From assembly GCA_035570935.1 (NCBI GenBank), contig DATMKU010000245.1, forward strand, positions 1 through 15,701: DNA of 15,701 nucleotides. The letters are read 5' to 3'. A model generated the notes under the pieces. It saw only the letters and a list, made by a program, of their open reading frames with translations, did no database searches and was not told the origin of the DNA. Positions 14,775-15,701 of this stretch are shown here, piece after piece (within the stretch, counting starts at the first letter, position 1; each line of letters begins with the position of its first letter). The position numbers and the translations under genes are program-made. Source of the DNA: AP-15 sp035570935. GTDB taxonomy: Bacteria; Pseudomonadota; Alphaproteobacteria; ATCC43930; CGMCC-115725.

Positions 14775-15701
14775 ATGCGCGCCGCGATTCTCGCCTCCGC
14801 GTTGCTGCTCCTGATCGGTGCGGCGCCGGCCGGCTGGTCCGCCGACCCGGTTGGCGCCACAATTGTCCTGCGCCTGCCGCCGTCAATGCCGCCCGGTGCA
14901 GTCGATCGGTTGATTGCCGACCTCACCGCCAAGGGCGCTCGAGCCGATGGGGCCGCCGGCGCCACCCGCTCCGAGCCCCTTCCGACCACCGCGAATTTGG
15001 CCGCGGGCGTCTGGGAGGCCACCGGGCGGGCGTTGCGAGCGGTCCCGGTTTTCCGCTACGCGCCGCAACGCTGGTTCGAGGAAGTCGAGGCGGAAGGCGG
15101 TGCGTCCGGCACAGCACTCTGGTTTTGGGTGATCGGCGTGGCGGGGTTGATTGCGGCGCCGCTGATCGGTCGAGGCTTTCGCCGGCTGCTCGACCGCCGG
15201 CAAAGCCGGGTGACCGACGCGGGGATGGCGCCGCGCCTGCGAGTCGGAGCGATCCGATTGTTCGTCGCGGTCGGTTCGCTCGCGGTTTTCGCGATCGTGT
15301 TTTGGGCGGCGCTGCTCGCAGTCTCATCGGGTCGCCCGATTCTCGAAGAAACCGCCGATCAACTCGTCTGGGCCGCGCTGAAGTGGCGGCTCTCGATCAT
15401 CTTGTTGCTCATCGTGCTCTCGCCGCGGCGGCCCGACCTGCGGCTGTTGGCGATCGACGACGGCGATGCGCGCGCCTGCTTCCGCTGGCTCGCCGGCTAT
15501 CTGACAATGAACCCGTTCAACGTCTTTCTGATCTGGCTCGGCGAACGGTTGGGTTTCGCCCACGAGGCGGTATTCGGCGCGGCATTCGCCTTCGGCCTCG
15601 TCATCACCGGCTACAAGGTGGCGATGTTCTGGGCATTGCGTCGGCCGATCGGGCGCGCGATCCTGGCGGCAACCGGGGGCGAGCCCGGCGCCTTCCGGCG
15701 C
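14775..15701 (+). CDS. Membrane protein, probably MscS-like channel, 5' part
   Basis: An open frame from ATG 14775 runs in frame off the right edge (309 residues, no stop). It is the first start after an in-frame TAG at 14757-14759. A signal peptide (residues 1-22, MRAAILASALLLLIGAAPAG) is followed by a periplasmic stretch to about 112, then at least five hydrophobic helices at about 114-132, 158-183, 205-217, 247-258 and 266-287. The helix layout and the loop L-R-L-L-A-I-D-D-G-D-A-R (222-233) resemble the N-terminal region of large MscS-family mechanosensitive channels, which release solutes on osmotic downshock. The diagnostic channel domain would lie beyond the window, so the family call is tentative. 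The ribosome site is weak. Confidence 0.72.
   Translation, partial: MRAAILASALLLLIGAAPAGWSADPVGATIVLRLPPSMPPGAVDRLIADLTAKGARADGAAGATRSEPLPTTANLAAGVWEATGRALRAVPVFRYAPQRWFEEVEAEGGASGTALWFWVIGVAGLIAAPLIGRGFRRLLDRRQSRVTDAGMAPRLRVGAIRLFVAVGSLAVFAIVFWAALLAVSSGRPILEETADQLVWAALKWRLSIILLLIVLSPRRPDLRLLAIDDGDARACFRWLAGYLTMNPFNVFLIWLGERLGFAHEAVFGAAFAFGLVITGYKVAMFWALRRPIGRAILAATGGEPGAFRR

Overview
The window is high-GC, densely coded DNA that looks like an alphaproteobacterial chromosome. The pointers are a DUF992 secreted protein, the F-N-P-x-E-P-R-D-E-x-G-R-W-T linker, and palindromic repeats of the kinds scattered through Hyphomicrobiales and Rhodospirillales genomes. No rRNA, tRNA, CRISPR array or intact insertion sequence was seen.

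Left part (1-7389, all on the plus strand): the 3' end of an unrecognised gene, an MFS transporter, a GMC-family FAD oxidoreductase, then the sensor kinase KdpD and its response regulator KdpE. KdpDE normally controls the potassium pump KdpFABC, but the gene just upstream here is the GMC oxidoreductase and no kdpFABC gene is in the window. kdpD and kdpE are also pushed apart by a 455-base gap holding three palindromic repeat elements.

Middle part (7416-11609, all on the minus strand): two genes overlapping by 8 bases encode a lysozyme-like protein with a toxin-type linker and, just downstream, a small exported cysteine-rich protein. This is the best candidate in the window for an undescribed system: an antibacterial cell-wall-degrading effector with a periplasmic immunity partner. 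Upstream of that pair, transcribed the same way, is a zinc/manganese-type ABC importer ordered binding protein, ATPase, permease. A long palindromic repeat sits at the ATPase start and obscures its N-terminus. An AT-rich imperfect palindrome upstream of the binding protein is a candidate Zur-type operator.

Right part (11983-15701): a DUF992 exported protein and a divergent cis-prenyltransferase (UppS-like) on the plus strand, a metal-dependent amidohydrolase of the gamma-resorcylate decarboxylase type on the minus strand, and the 5' part of a membrane protein, probably MscS-like, running off the right edge. Two convergent junctions (kdpE with the small cysteine protein, uppS with the amidohydrolase) are only about 25 bases wide.
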